This document shows positions 1 through 10,500 of a DNA stretch of 64,000 nt, one piece after another. Positions within the stretch are counted from its first letter, which is position 1, and the number at the start of each line of letters is the position of its first letter. Both the position numbers and the translations under genes were made by a program. This DNA comes from Apoda limacodes (Eukaryota > Arthropoda > Insecta > Lepidoptera > Limacodidae): positions 32,381,521 to 32,445,520 of the forward strand of contig OX291544.1 in NCBI GenBank assembly GCA_946406115.1. Reading direction: 5' to 3'. Under the pieces are notes generated by a model. That model was not told the DNA's origin, searched no databases, and was given only the letters and a program-made list of their open reading frames with translations.

Positions 1-559
1 TACTAATTTAAATTTTTAACATTTGGATGCTCGAAATCAGCTTTTTTAGAAAAGAAAATTAGAAATATCATATGGCGGCGTTAGTTTGCTGCTATTCACC
101 TCACTTAAGTGTTTAAAAATAAATAATACCTTTATTTTGATTAAATGCTGCTGAAATAAATACCTATTCCTAATTCTTTTCTGATACAGCTTTATCAAGC
201 TAGTGCAAGAAACTAGAATTAACGCGTTTCGCAAACTAATAAGACAAATTGAGTATTAAACTAGGTGCCACCAATATAATAGGCATTTTTGTTTTTTTTA
301 AGAATCTAAAACTGGGTTGTATTTTAGTACTTCTCAGATAGTAGTTTTTAGTAATATCTCATAGTCTTCACGAAGGTATGGTTAAGGCGTTAAGTGTCTC
401 GTAATTACAGATGCAAACCTAGTTTAAACTTCAGAGTTGACTTATAACTTGAAAATAATTTATATTTTATTTTTCAAAACAAGATAAATAAATATAAATC
501 AAAAGTAGCATTAACTTCGTTGTGATTGAAATAAATTAAATTAAACATTAACGTTGCAG

Positions 560-740
560 AGACCCAACCCCAGACGACAGTCTCGGCATCAAATGGCCTT
601 CGTACACAACTGAGAGCAAGGATTTCCTGGACATAGATGAAACTATGTCTATAGGAAAATACGCAGAGCGGGAGAGAGTCCAGTTTTGGGATCAGTTGTA
701 CAACGAAGCGGGGTTGCCGAGCATGGAATCAAAATTGTAA
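560..740 (+). CDS. Carboxylesterase CE1, terminal exon (partial gene)
   Basis: This is the last coding exon of an alpha-type carboxylesterase whose other exons lie before the window. It follows an acceptor (...gttgcag at 553-559). The first base completes a split Gly codon, as in the two paralogues here. It encodes DPTPDDSLGIKW, then a region with RERVQFWDQLY, and ends LPSMESKL before a TAA at 738-740. The block (N/D)PTPD..LG.KW...ER..FWD.LY is shared with the CE2 and CE3 last exons, and its 181 nt equals CE2. Seen: the C-terminal tripeptide SKL, the classic type-1 peroxisomal targeting signal. Inferred: peroxisomal rather than secreted. Catalytic residues lie outside the window, so activity cannot be judged. 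Confidence 0.88.
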
Positions 741-1349
741 ACTGAGCGGTTACCTACTCCCTACACCTACCTAGGCGTAGCGTGTTTTATACTACTAATG
801 AAGTTTGACTTTAGTTTTGACATTTAACAAACACCATAAAATATGTAGGCGAAATCTAACGCCGAGTATGTACTACTTATTATATTATATTTATGACTTA
901 AGTATATTATTATTTGTTATACTGATTTTGACTAATTCAAAACGATTTACATTAAAGATATTTATAAAGCTTTATACAAACAGTTTACACGCAGTTTAAA
1001 AGTCAGAGAGGGGATAGAACACAAACTTTTTAACTTCGATAGCTAAAAGTTGCAAAATATATCTACCTACATCTTAGCGAAAAAAAACAGTTATTGTATT
1101 TTTGAAGCCCTATCCAACGATAGGGTGCGCGAATAAAACTTTTCATACCTATTCCATCCATAGGTACCCCTAAAAATTATTTTTCTTAATTTTCACACCA
1201 AATCTGTATGGCGGTTCACTAAAGACGCTTTCATAAAAAACTACATTTAAATCGATGGAAATTCGGTGGAAATATAAGGCTGTCAAGATTGCAGCATCCG
1301 AACAAATTTACAAATTTACTCCTATTTATTCCGCTAAAAATAATTCAGA
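741..1349. other. CE1 downstream sequence, no gene seen
   Basis: AT-rich sequence after the CE1 stop, presumably including its 3' UTR. An AATAAA occurs near 1125 but is far from the stop, so I do not call it the poly(A) signal. Short open frames here have no recognisable similarity. Confidence 0.4.
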
Positions 1350-1526
1350 GCACTCACGTACAGAAGTTTGGTGAAGGTATAGCGCACGAACAACGCGAAA
1401 CACGTGTCGAGTTTTGTTAGCAATGTAGTGGTGTAGTGTTATAGTGAAGTTGGCATCGTCCACATAAGGAGGGAGGAAGGTGCACTCCTACACATGTGGA
1501 TGGTGTATACTTCTGTACGTGAGTGC
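1350..1526. repeat. 177-bp inverted-repeat (MITE-like) element
   Basis: A perfect 18-bp inverted repeat: GCACTCACGTACAGAAGT at 1350-1367 and its reverse complement at 1509-1526. The interior has no coding sequence that I recognise. No clear target duplication flanks it, so the superfamily is unknown. It could be a small non-autonomous DNA transposon or a chance stem, but 18 perfect bases make chance unlikely. Confidence 0.5.
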
Positions 1527-2317
1527 GCTAAATTGTTTTGAGCAGAATTGCAAAGTAATAATATTTAATCATAATAATGAATTCCGCAAAGTAACGCCTG
1601 ATTCTATCAATTATTTTCAAGCTGTTTTCGTAAGGAACAAACAGATAAACAATGGCGGGGACATAGTGTTCTGCTCGCGCAATTTTTGTCTTTTTTTAAA
1701 TACATAGACAATTGTTATATTAATAAATTAGAACGGATTTACTATAGAATACCTATGTCCATTTTTATGAAGTATTAGATGACTAATATATGTAGCAAGT
1801 GATTTGTTTAGTTATATATTTTGTATCTGTTAATAGCTTTAGTTCTCCTTTTGCGTGATAACCTACTTCAAAATGATTTGTAATTTCTATATCCATGCAA
1901 TAAATGCCAAATTTATTTTCTTTGACATACTTACTTTTTACTCTAAAATTTGGTATTCGAAAGATTTACATGTAGAAAAGAAAAAAATGAGTAAAGAAGA
2001 AAAAGATTTAAATTCTTAAAAATATAATGATGTCAATTTAGTTAATTTAATAGTAATTATAATAGTGCCGTTATTTGAAAAAAAATAAAAGAGCAAGAAG
2101 AAAGCATATTTATTTCAAGCGAAGCTGATACTATCAAGGATTACATTAAATTCTATTACTGAGTTTTGCCACAAACCCTAGACGCAGGTAACAAGATTAG
2201 TTATAACTGTAGGTACTTGAGCGCGTTTTGAACAGCTCCTTTTAAACATACTTGTAAGAAATTGTACCCTATTACGGGTCAACTTTTTATTCGTAATGAA
2301 CACTAGATATTTAAATA
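1527..2317. other. AT-rich sequence without recognisable gene
   Basis: Very AT-rich stretch with homopolymer runs. I see no exon, tRNA or clear transposon here. Confidence 0.4.
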
Positions 2318-2484
2318 AACGCAGTGTTCAAAACATTTAAAATATATAATATGATGAAATTATAATAAAAGATATTTTTACAAAGAATATGACACACATC
2401 AATAAATAGCATTGACACTCCTTTTTTTTAAAACCAGCCAGCCGTGACATTGAAGCTGGGTATAGATACTTTTTAATTTTAACA
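2318..2484 (-). repeat. Copia 3' LTR
   Basis: On the minus strand it starts TGTTAAAATTAAAAAG directly after the polypurine tract. About 155 bp match the direct repeat at 4080-4235, including the shared block CCAGCCAGCCGTGACATTG. The downstream LTR end is not sharply defined; similarity stops near 2318. Confidence 0.7.
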
Positions 2485-2491
2485 CACCCTC

Positions 2492-4038
2492 TCATGACTG
2501 GTTTCTCTGTAGTCCCAAAGCAGGTAGAATCTTCATGAACTTTACTACTGGTAAAGCTTTGGTTAATAGGTCTGCTTCAAGATCCTCTGATTTCTTGTAA
2601 GCTACTTTAATAGAACCTTGGTTGACCACCTCTCTGATAAAGTGTTCTCTTATATTAATATGCTTTGACTTTCTGTTGACAACTGGATTTTTGGCTAGAC
2701 TCTGCGCTGCCTGATTGTCATTAAATATGGTCACTGAATCTTGATTAGATCCAATATCTTTTTATATAATTTTAGTAAATGTATAGCTTCCTTAGCAGCT
2801 TCTGTAAGAGCCATATACTCAGCCTCAGCTGTCGACAAAGCTACTGTCCTTTGTTTTCTGAATTCCCAGCTTATGATGCCGTTTGCCAACTTGAAGGAAT
2901 ATCCAGTGTAATTTTTTCTGTCTATACTGCATGCGGCCCAATCAGCATATATGCGAAACCTTCTATTGGTTTTCCAGTTTTCGAAAATTTTATGCCCAAA
3001 TCTCGAGTTCCTTTCTAATACCTCAAAACTCTTTTAGCCGCCTTCCAGTGTGTCTCACCGTGGCAGTTATTGATCTGACTTAAGTAAGATACGGTAAAAA
3101 AAATGTCGGTTCTTGTCGTAACGGACAAATACATTAAAGCCCCTATAAGGTTTTGGTAGGGTAAGTTAACCTTATTTTCCATTTCTTTTTCCATTTTTAG
3201 TCCAGGCTCCATTGGTGTACTTATTGATTTGCAGTCTATAGGTTAACAAAATTTTCCTTATGTATTCTCTTTGATTTATTTTTATTTTGTTTTTCTCATT
3301 TTCTATGTTAATACCCAAAAAATATTTTACGGGCAACTCTTTTGATTCAAAAGATTCCATCAAAAGTTTCTTGATGTTATTCCAATCACTATTTTTCGTA
3401 TAAGCTACCAAGACATCAACATATATTGCAATCAATATTTTTTCTCCCCCTTTCGCATTCGAAATGTAGATGCATGGATCTGCATTGGAGGGTGTGAAGT
3501 TTATTTTTTGCAATACTTCAGCTAGCTTTTCATACCACTCTCGTCCAGATTGTTTTAAGCCGTAAATTGATTTTTTGACGTGACAACGTCTTATAAATTG
3601 GTTTGCCGGGTGACACTTCAAGAAACTGCGTTACGCTCCGCTCACGTTATGCGCTCACAATGAGAGCGAGTGAGAGGCACGCGCCCGCCTAAGAGCGAGA
3701 GAGACAGACATAAAATCATTGTCACGTAAAACTTTCGCCCGTATACCGACTTTACAGGCAACCAGTTTTTTTGAGTTTGCATACCCTTTTTGCTCCATAC
3801 TGCAAATATTTTCTTTTAGGGTTCCATTTAGGTATGCATCATATAAATCTAATTGGTTAAGTTCCATGTCATTCTCTACAGCTGTTGCTAAGATGGTACG
3901 GATGGAACTCATTTTTGAAACAGGAGCATAAGTTTCATGAAAGTCGATTCCATGTACCTGTGAAAATCCACGAGCTACCAACCTCGCCTTTTTCCTTTCG
4001 ACTTTCCCATCTGCTCCATGTTTTTCTTTAAGAATCAT
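2492..4038 (-). pseudogene. Copia pol fragment: reverse transcriptase and RNase H, broken
   Basis: Reading down the minus strand: ARLVARGFSQVHGIDFHETYAPV (4038-3800 region) is the start of the Ty1/copia reverse transcriptase. KSIYGLKQSGREWYEKL and the YVDVLVAY block (3560-3400, the catalytic YVDD with its second Asp changed to Val) follow. Then NLIGALMYLSVTTRTDI and, near the end, DNQAAQSLAKNPV with the RNase H C-terminus (2734-2492). The frame is broken several times. About 100-150 bp of unrelated GAGAGCGAG-rich sequence interrupts the RT near 3605-3750. Non-functional. Confidence 0.85.
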
Positions 4039-4079
4039 TTTGTTAGTTAAAATATTTTTGCATTTATATTTTTAAGTTG

Positions 4080-4235
4080 TAACGCAGTGAGTTTAAGCAT
4101 TTAAAATATATATTATGATGAAATTATAATAAAAGATATTTTTACAAAGAATATGACACACATCAATCAATAGCATTGATACTCCTTTTTTTTAAAACCA
4201 GCCAGCCGTGACATTGAAGCTAGGTATAGATACTT
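4080..4235 (-). repeat. Copia 5' LTR remnant
   Basis: Direct repeat of 2318-2472, from AACGCAGTG to GGTATAGATACTTTTT. The outer edge differs from the 3' LTR, so the terminal bases have mutated or been lost. Confidence 0.65.
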
Positions 4236-4720
4236 TTTCATTGCAACGCTTTTAACAATTTCCTGCAACAATATTTATTGTATAACGGAATAATTTGATA
4301 ACGTTACATCCGTATTTTCACGAAGAAAATACATGAAATCGATAAACAGAAATTCGGTAGGTACTTGGTGGTAATTACCGAAAAACCTAAATTGTGACGG
4401 AGATATATCAATAATAGTGTACAATTGTTAAAAGTGTTAGCCGAACAAAAACTATAGTAAATCTAAAGTTAAATATTTACGAAAATCTTTCATTTGATTT
4501 TCTCCAAGGAAAAAGATCTCGACACAGATAAGCCACAAAAAAAAATTATAGCAATATGAACAAAGACAACAGGATTCAACAACCACGAAACGAAATTAAG
4601 ACTCAACTGCATGGTTTGAGACCCCGAATCGAATTAAAAAATCATTGACATTATGTATATTAAACTGGGCCCCAAGTGGCCTTAAGAAAAATTGGGTTTA
4701 CATATGGTTTTGGCATCAGT
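4236..4720. other. AT-rich sequence, possible internal BEL remnant at its end
   Basis: No gene seen. The last ~60 bases (4660-4720) loosely resemble the internal sequence just inside the BEL/Pao LTR near 37060-37126 (both contain ACTGGGCC and, at the LTR edge, GG(C)TGCC/GGCGTC-like bases), so a small piece of internal element may remain. Confidence 0.35.
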
Positions 4721-4963
4721 TGTTTTGTATAAAGTTTGTGTGAAATTGTGTGTAGTGAGTATGTGTATATGACTGTACTGTGTTTCTCTGATTCACTTAC
4801 AACTATCAACTCAATATATAATTGGCTCGAAAAAATGTACGGCAGCCGCGCCGTCTAAAGGATTATGAGTGACTGAGCGCGCGCACTGAATGTAGGCGCA
4901 AAAGAATGAATGCCTAGCTCGACCGATCCGATACTAACTAGATGATTCAGTCTTTCCCGAACA
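4721..4963 (-). repeat. BEL/Pao-family LTR, solo-like
   Basis: On the minus strand it begins TGTTCGGGAAAGA and is colinear with the LTR at 37127-37353 along its whole length (shared blocks near TCAATATATAATT, GCAGCCGCG and TCTTTCCCGAACA). No second LTR or coding sequence lies close by, so it is a solo LTR or an end fragment. The match shows that the family has at least two insertions in this window. Confidence 0.65.
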
Positions 4964-5130
4964 CACTTTATATAAATATTATTAAAACATTATTTGATTA
5001 TCAGGTGACATAATGCAGGTAATAAAGCAGCGGTTTCTTAACCTATTAGAAGATTTGGGTGTGATATAGGTCTACATCAATAACTATATTGTTGCGATTT
5101 TACCGTGGTTTCCTCTAAAAAATTAAAATA

Positions 5131-5556
5131 AAATCGGCCAAGTGCGAGTCGGACTCGCGCACGAAGGGTTCCGTACCATTATCTATAAAACTGGCAAAAA
5201 ATCACGTTTGTTTTATGGGAGCCCCCCTTAAATTTTTGTTTTATTTTAATTTAACTATCGATTTTTAAAGTAACTATATAACTAAATATTCTGTGCATAT
5301 TTTAAGCGTCTACCTGGTGCCGTTATCAATATCGAGCAAAAAAATTACGTTTGTTGCCCCCTTAAATATTTATTTTATTTTGTTTTTTTATTATTTGCTG
5401 TTATAGCGGCAACAGAAATACATCTTTTGTGAAAATTTCAACTGTCTTAGTATCACAGTTCATGAGATACAGCCTGGTGACAGACGGACGGACGGACGGA
5501 CAGCGGAGCCTTAGTAACAGGGTTCCGCTAATTACCCTTCGGATACGGAACCCTAA
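5131..5556 (+). repeat. Dispersed lepidopteran repeat, GGCCAAGTGCGAGTCGG type
   Basis: Begins ATCGGCCAAGTGCGAGTCGG, continues GGGTTCCGTACCATTATC, and ends with a GACGGACGGACGGACAG tract and TACGGAACCCTAA. GGGTTCCG near the start and CGGAACCC at the end form an inverted pair. A second copy lies inverted at 17581-17955. I know the family as abundant in Lepidoptera but cannot assign a superfamily from sequence alone. Confidence 0.7.
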
Positions 5557-6609
5557 TAATTTATTTAAGTATATCTTTACTATTTTTATCCCCAGGGGAT
5601 AACCAGCGGCTGGATATACACACCTGCATCACAACGTGGTCGACAGCCTCTTTTACCCACCAGTTAACTCCTGCGTGACACGTGACACGGGATGAGCCCA
5701 TCGCCGCAACACTGCTTTTGATGCAGTATGTCTAGACTAAGGTGACTTAATACAAGGTCATTCGGGGTAAGAGAACTTGATAGATAAGGAAACGCAGTGC
5801 TTAGATTTCTCCGGAGAGTATGGAATAGGGGGCGCGTATATGACAAAACAGCGGCGAGCGAGCGGCAATATTGAAGCCCGGCGACTGGTTGATGCGCAAT
5901 GTTAGTGTTAATTAAAAACTAGAAAAAAACTTAAAAACTGTAAAATTCATAGTTTATCCCGCAGTTTTTCATTTTAAGGAAAAGTCTATAACGTCAGTGA
6001 ATCAAGGGTAACCGCAGTAAGTAGTTTTTAGTGTTGTAAAACCATTAATGAACTACTGTTATCAAGTGAAATGTTTATAAAGATTACGTGTGTACAATGC
6101 CGCGCTAGTCAAAAAGTAGTCCCGTGGGGTAAGATAGCGGAGGCAAAAGAACGCATACGAACACTTACCCCTGCATGCGTTTTCCTGATCACATTAATTT
6201 ATGTTTCTTCTTCTCAGGTTTTTGTAGAAAATGGTTACACAGTTCGTCAGCTTTGCATTTGTGTGAGTGCACAACGATACGGTCAGCTCACACTGAGACG
6301 CGACGCGACATGATGCGGGTTGAAGATGCGCCGCGCGGCGCAGTGAAGTCTGATGCGCGGAGCGTCTGCCACCCTGCCCACTTCACCTTCGGTACCGCTA
6401 GCAGCAGAATGTGTTGTATTTCGTTCTTAGTGGCGATTTATATTGTTATTAGTGATGTGTTATATTTTGTTATGAGTGAAATGGCTACCGTATATAGCCA
6501 AACAAAAAAGAACAGGTAAAATTTCAATTAAACAGATATTTTAAAAACATGTCAAGTGTCACATCATCACGCCAGTTGGTCTTATTCAGATAAAAGCTGT
6601 AAGAGAAAT
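5557..6609. other. Unassigned sequence with short open frames
   Basis: Locally GC-richer than its surroundings (5600-5880 and 6290-6400). Open frames of 60-114 codons occur (for example 6071-6313 and 6175-6519) but show no motif, conserved domain or splice context that I recognise. They may be pieces of an unclassified repeat. Confidence 0.3.
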
Positions 6610-6866
6610 CATTTAGAACGAAAATGTTCACGTAAGTGCGCTTTTAGAGAAACTTCCTCCTGCGAACGCTTAGGTGGAATGAGCTCTGTGCTAAGGTTTG
6701 CTATAAGGACTACAGTATGGGGTTCTTCAAGAAAGAAGTTATTGGATTTTTGAAGGGTCGGCAACGCGCGAGTGATTCCCCAGGTGTTGCAAGCGTCCAT
6801 AGGCTGCGGTAACCGCTTACCATTACGCGGGCCGCAAACTGTTTGCCACTTTAGTGGTATATATGA
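6610..6866 (+). mobile_element. 3' end of non-LTR retrotransposon (same family as 52858-55650)
   Basis: Matches the 3' part of the element at 52858-55650. It encodes remnants of the C-terminus (LW.EL, YSMGFFKKEVI, FLKGRQRASD) and then the 3' UTR block with GTAACCGCTTACCATTA and TTTGCCACTTTAGTGG. 5' truncation is usual for target-primed reverse transcription. Confidence 0.7.
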
Positions 6867-7394
6867 AAAAACGAGAAAGACAAAGTGCGTGCTCTTGACC
6901 CGAATCAGTCTTTATGTCATACGTCATAAATTATCAGCTTTAAAATAAAAAGGTCTTTAATTTTACATAAAAGACCTTTGACAGAATAAGATTTTAAATA
7001 ATTCTGACGAAATATAAGAAGTAAGCGGAAAAATGTTTTAAATAAAAAATTTAAAAACACTAATTTGAATATTTCGCTTTTAATAAATATAATTATATGC
7101 TTTTTATAATATAAGAATTTTTTTGTGAATATTGACACTCAGTTTCCATTTTCTTTTCTCATATTGCCAAACAGGTACCATCTTAAACCTATATTTCATT
7201 CAAAAGTTCAGTAAAATAAGGTAGGATTGTCTCTTTGGCTAAGATTTTATACATTTTGCTAAAATAACACCACAAATATCGTTATGAATGCGTGCACACC
7301 AAACGTTTTCTGAAGTCCCCTTTTAAAAAATCAAACCGCCCTTTACCCATATACTTAATAATCATTAATAGATTGTTTAGTAATAACACATTAA
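6867..7394. other. CE2 downstream sequence
   Basis: AT-rich, including an ~140-base A/T block at 6930-7130. No gene seen. CE2, on the minus strand, ends at 7395, so its 3' UTR should lie here; no AATAAA was obvious close to the stop. Confidence 0.4.
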
Positions 7395-7575
7395 CTATAG
7401 ACTTCCATTAATACTGGGTAATCCCACCTCCTTGTACAATTGATCCCAAAACTCTATCCTTTCCCGATTTGCATACTGTCTCATGGAGAGAGTGTTGTCG
7501 ATGAAGAGATATTCCTTATTCGCGTTTGTGTATGGACTCCATTTGATTCCCAAACTATCATCAGGTGTTGGATTC
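7395..7575 (-). CDS. CE2 terminal exon
   Basis: 181 nt after a TTTTTTTTCAG acceptor on the minus strand. The first base completes the split Gly. It encodes NPTPDDSLGIKWSPYTNANK, then RERIEFWDQLYKEVGLPSI and NGSL before TAG (7395-7397). It pairs clearly with the CE1 and CE3 last exons. Confidence 0.9.
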
Positions 7576-10500
7576 CTGAAAAAAAATATTGTAAATTGAT
7601 TATTTATATAAAATACAAGCTGACCCCGCGGACGTTCTCTTTTTTAAAACAACTAGGTCGCCACCTATTGTAAAAGCGTCGTACTACTAAATTAGACACC
7701 TTACCCGGCGTGTGCACAACAATTTACCACAATTTCATTACAATCGGTTTAACCTTAGTACGCGAGTCCGACTCACATTTGACCAGCAGGCCTACAACTG
7801 ATATCAGTTTCAATCCCAATCTACTTTCAATCCAATTTCGCGGCAAGCTTAAACTCGATCTCTATCGGAACTCCTAAACCAAATAAATCTGCTCTCGATT
7901 AAGCGCTACAATGACGTTCAAGAGTACCAATTTAGTAGATTTCTTGACCGCCGTAGGATTTTACGATTGAAACTGATATCAGTTGTAGGCCTCCAATTTT
8001 TATTTTCTCAGAAACCTTTCCCTTAAAATAACGAACACAGCATAAAAATAAATTATCCAATTTAATGCAGTCGTTAGAATGCAATGGCGTGACCATATAT
8101 ATGACCATATGTATATTTATATTTATATATATATATATACATATACTAGCGGTCCTGGCGAACTTTGTTTTGCTGCCGTCCCTCTGTAACCCGGCGAACG
8201 TTGGATTTTACCTAAAGTGCCCGAGTCCGGCTCGCACTTGACAGATCGAGATAAAAACTGTCCTATCTATTAAATAACATCAAATAACAGATAGCTGACC
8301 CGAAGAACGTTGTTTCTCTTTTTTAAAACCACTAGCGCGCAATCTATTTTGAAGGGGTTGTACTAATTCAGAAACCCCAGCGTATGCTTGACCAATTTTT
8401 ATTTCTCAGAAACCTTCCCCGGCGGTGTGCACAACCATTTACCAAAATTTCATTTCAATAGGTTAACCATAGTTAGTGCGCGGGCCCGACTCCCACTTCA
8501 CATTTTGACGATTCAAAAGTGATTGTAAAATCCTTATTTGAATAAACCATTTTGACTTTGACTTTGACCCTTTTTTATATCATATAAACCTTGCCCTAAC
8601 AATAATAAACACAACATAAATTATCCGATTCGGTGCATATATAATAATAAATACATAGCACCATCTATCTATCAATGCAGTTAACAGATATCGCCATGTG
8701 TTAGAATCGTTTGGTGCTAACAGATAATAGACAAATAATTTGCAATAAAATAATGTTGCGACTATAAATTAAGATGTAAGCTATCCTGTCTTTTAAGTTG
8801 GATCAAATAACAGATAGTTACAAAGTTTTATCAAAATCGGTTCAGTAGTTTAGGAGTCCATGGCGGACAAACAACGTGACACGTAATATATCTATAGAAG
8901 ATATATTTATTTAGACTTTTACTTATGTATATAGTGTATCATATGTTGACATCAGCCAACTCTAGAGACCAGCTGTATGTCTAGCCATTAGTCTAGCGTT
9001 TTTGCGATACTTTTGCACGTGTTTTCGTATAAAAAATCAATAAAACCCTAATAAAGCAGGCAGAGACTCACACATACGGAATAATATCGATAATAACGTA
9101 TGTTTATACGAGTTCCTAATTTTTTACCAATTAAATATTCCCGCAAACATGTTTATAAAGCCTAAAAGTTAAAATTATGCATTAGAAATACTATAAGAGG
9201 GCAATTATCGATTAAATAACATCGCTGACATTTAAATATACTCGTGTTGTGTGTTGTAAAAGAGAACCGTAATTTTGGATCGAAATATGAAAACTTCGGC
9301 AGGCAAAAAATTTATTTTTATTTATTTATTTATTTATTTCCAATTTATAACATGACAGCATACAATTATACCAAAGCGTTACAAATGTTAAATTAAAATT
9401 AGTAAATCATCGCTTAAAAATAAATACAACATTATTATTTTCATAATTAAACAATTCATCAAATTAATTTAAAAAATCCAATAATAATACATGTATTTAT
9501 TTCAATCATAATCTTAGTTTATATTTACGCTAGTTTCTCTAGCATCCATCTCATATATTTTCTTGCACTCACTCATCAGGCTTGCTATTCCACTCGCAAA
9601 TAGATCACACTGTGGTGCTGTGGCGAGAACCGAGCTGAGAAGGGCGCGCGCGCGCTCCGCCGGGCTCTGCCTGCGTTGCACCGTACGCCCCAATGCAGGA
9701 CCTACCACGCAGTGGGTTCTTTCGCGTAGTCTACCTGTTGTATGAGCATTGGGCACAACAAGTCTTAGAAACGCTTCGACGAGTGCCGGACAGTCTATTT
9801 TGTTTCTCATGATACCAAGAGCAAATTTCGTCAGTGTTAGAGACCTCCTAAGCTCTAAGGAGTCGTAACCTAATTGACCCTGTATAAAAAGAGTAGGATA
9901 CAGGTAGGGGTAATAATTATAGACCTTTTTGTACAGGTGTCGTAAAAACCTCTTTTGTATTTTTTCCAGCATTAGAATATATTTGTCCTCATGCGGGCTC
10001 CATACTACTGCACTCGTCTCTAGTACGCTACGCACAAGGGCTCCATAGAGTGCTCGAGTTGCAGCTGTTGAGAGCGAGGCGGCATTCCTCATAACGAAAC
10101 CCAGCCGATGGTGTGCGGAGTTCGCGACGTGCTGCGCGTGGTCTCGTAGCGTCAGCGCCGGATCGAACCACACGCCTAGGTCACGGACACGCTGCACGCG
10201 CAACACAGGCGCGTCGCCCACCACATACTGGTGCTGTCGCGGGCTGTGCCCACGCGTGAACGTCATCGTCTCGCATTTACTAGGATTGAAGTGAAGTCGA
10301 TTAGCCACACTCCACTCGTACACTGCATCCATATCACGTTGAAGTAGTTCGTGGTCTATTTGTGTTCTACATGCTTTCAGAAGTTTGACGTCATCAGCGA
10401 AGATTAGCACGGTTGACTCATGAACAACTTTTGGTAGGTCATTAATCAGGAGCACGAACAGAAAAGGTCCTAGGTTCGAACCTTGACTTATACCAGACGG

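Larger units (their letters stand above)
2318..4235 (-). mobile_element. Copia-type LTR retrotransposon, internally deleted
   Basis: On the minus strand this reads 5' LTR remnant (4080-4235), part of copia pol (about 4038-2492), polypurine tract (GAGAGGGTG, 2485-2493), 3' LTR (from 2484 downward). The two LTR segments are direct repeats with only scattered differences. Gag, protease and integrase are missing: pol begins in the reverse transcriptase just inside the 5' LTR. The element is therefore a deletion derivative and cannot move on its own. It lies between CE1 and CE2 on the strand opposite CE1. Confidence 0.8.

Noticed and set aside
6071..6519. Overlapping frames of 80 and 114 codons as genes
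   Set aside because: No start context, domain or conservation that I can recognise; more likely unclassified repeat sequence.
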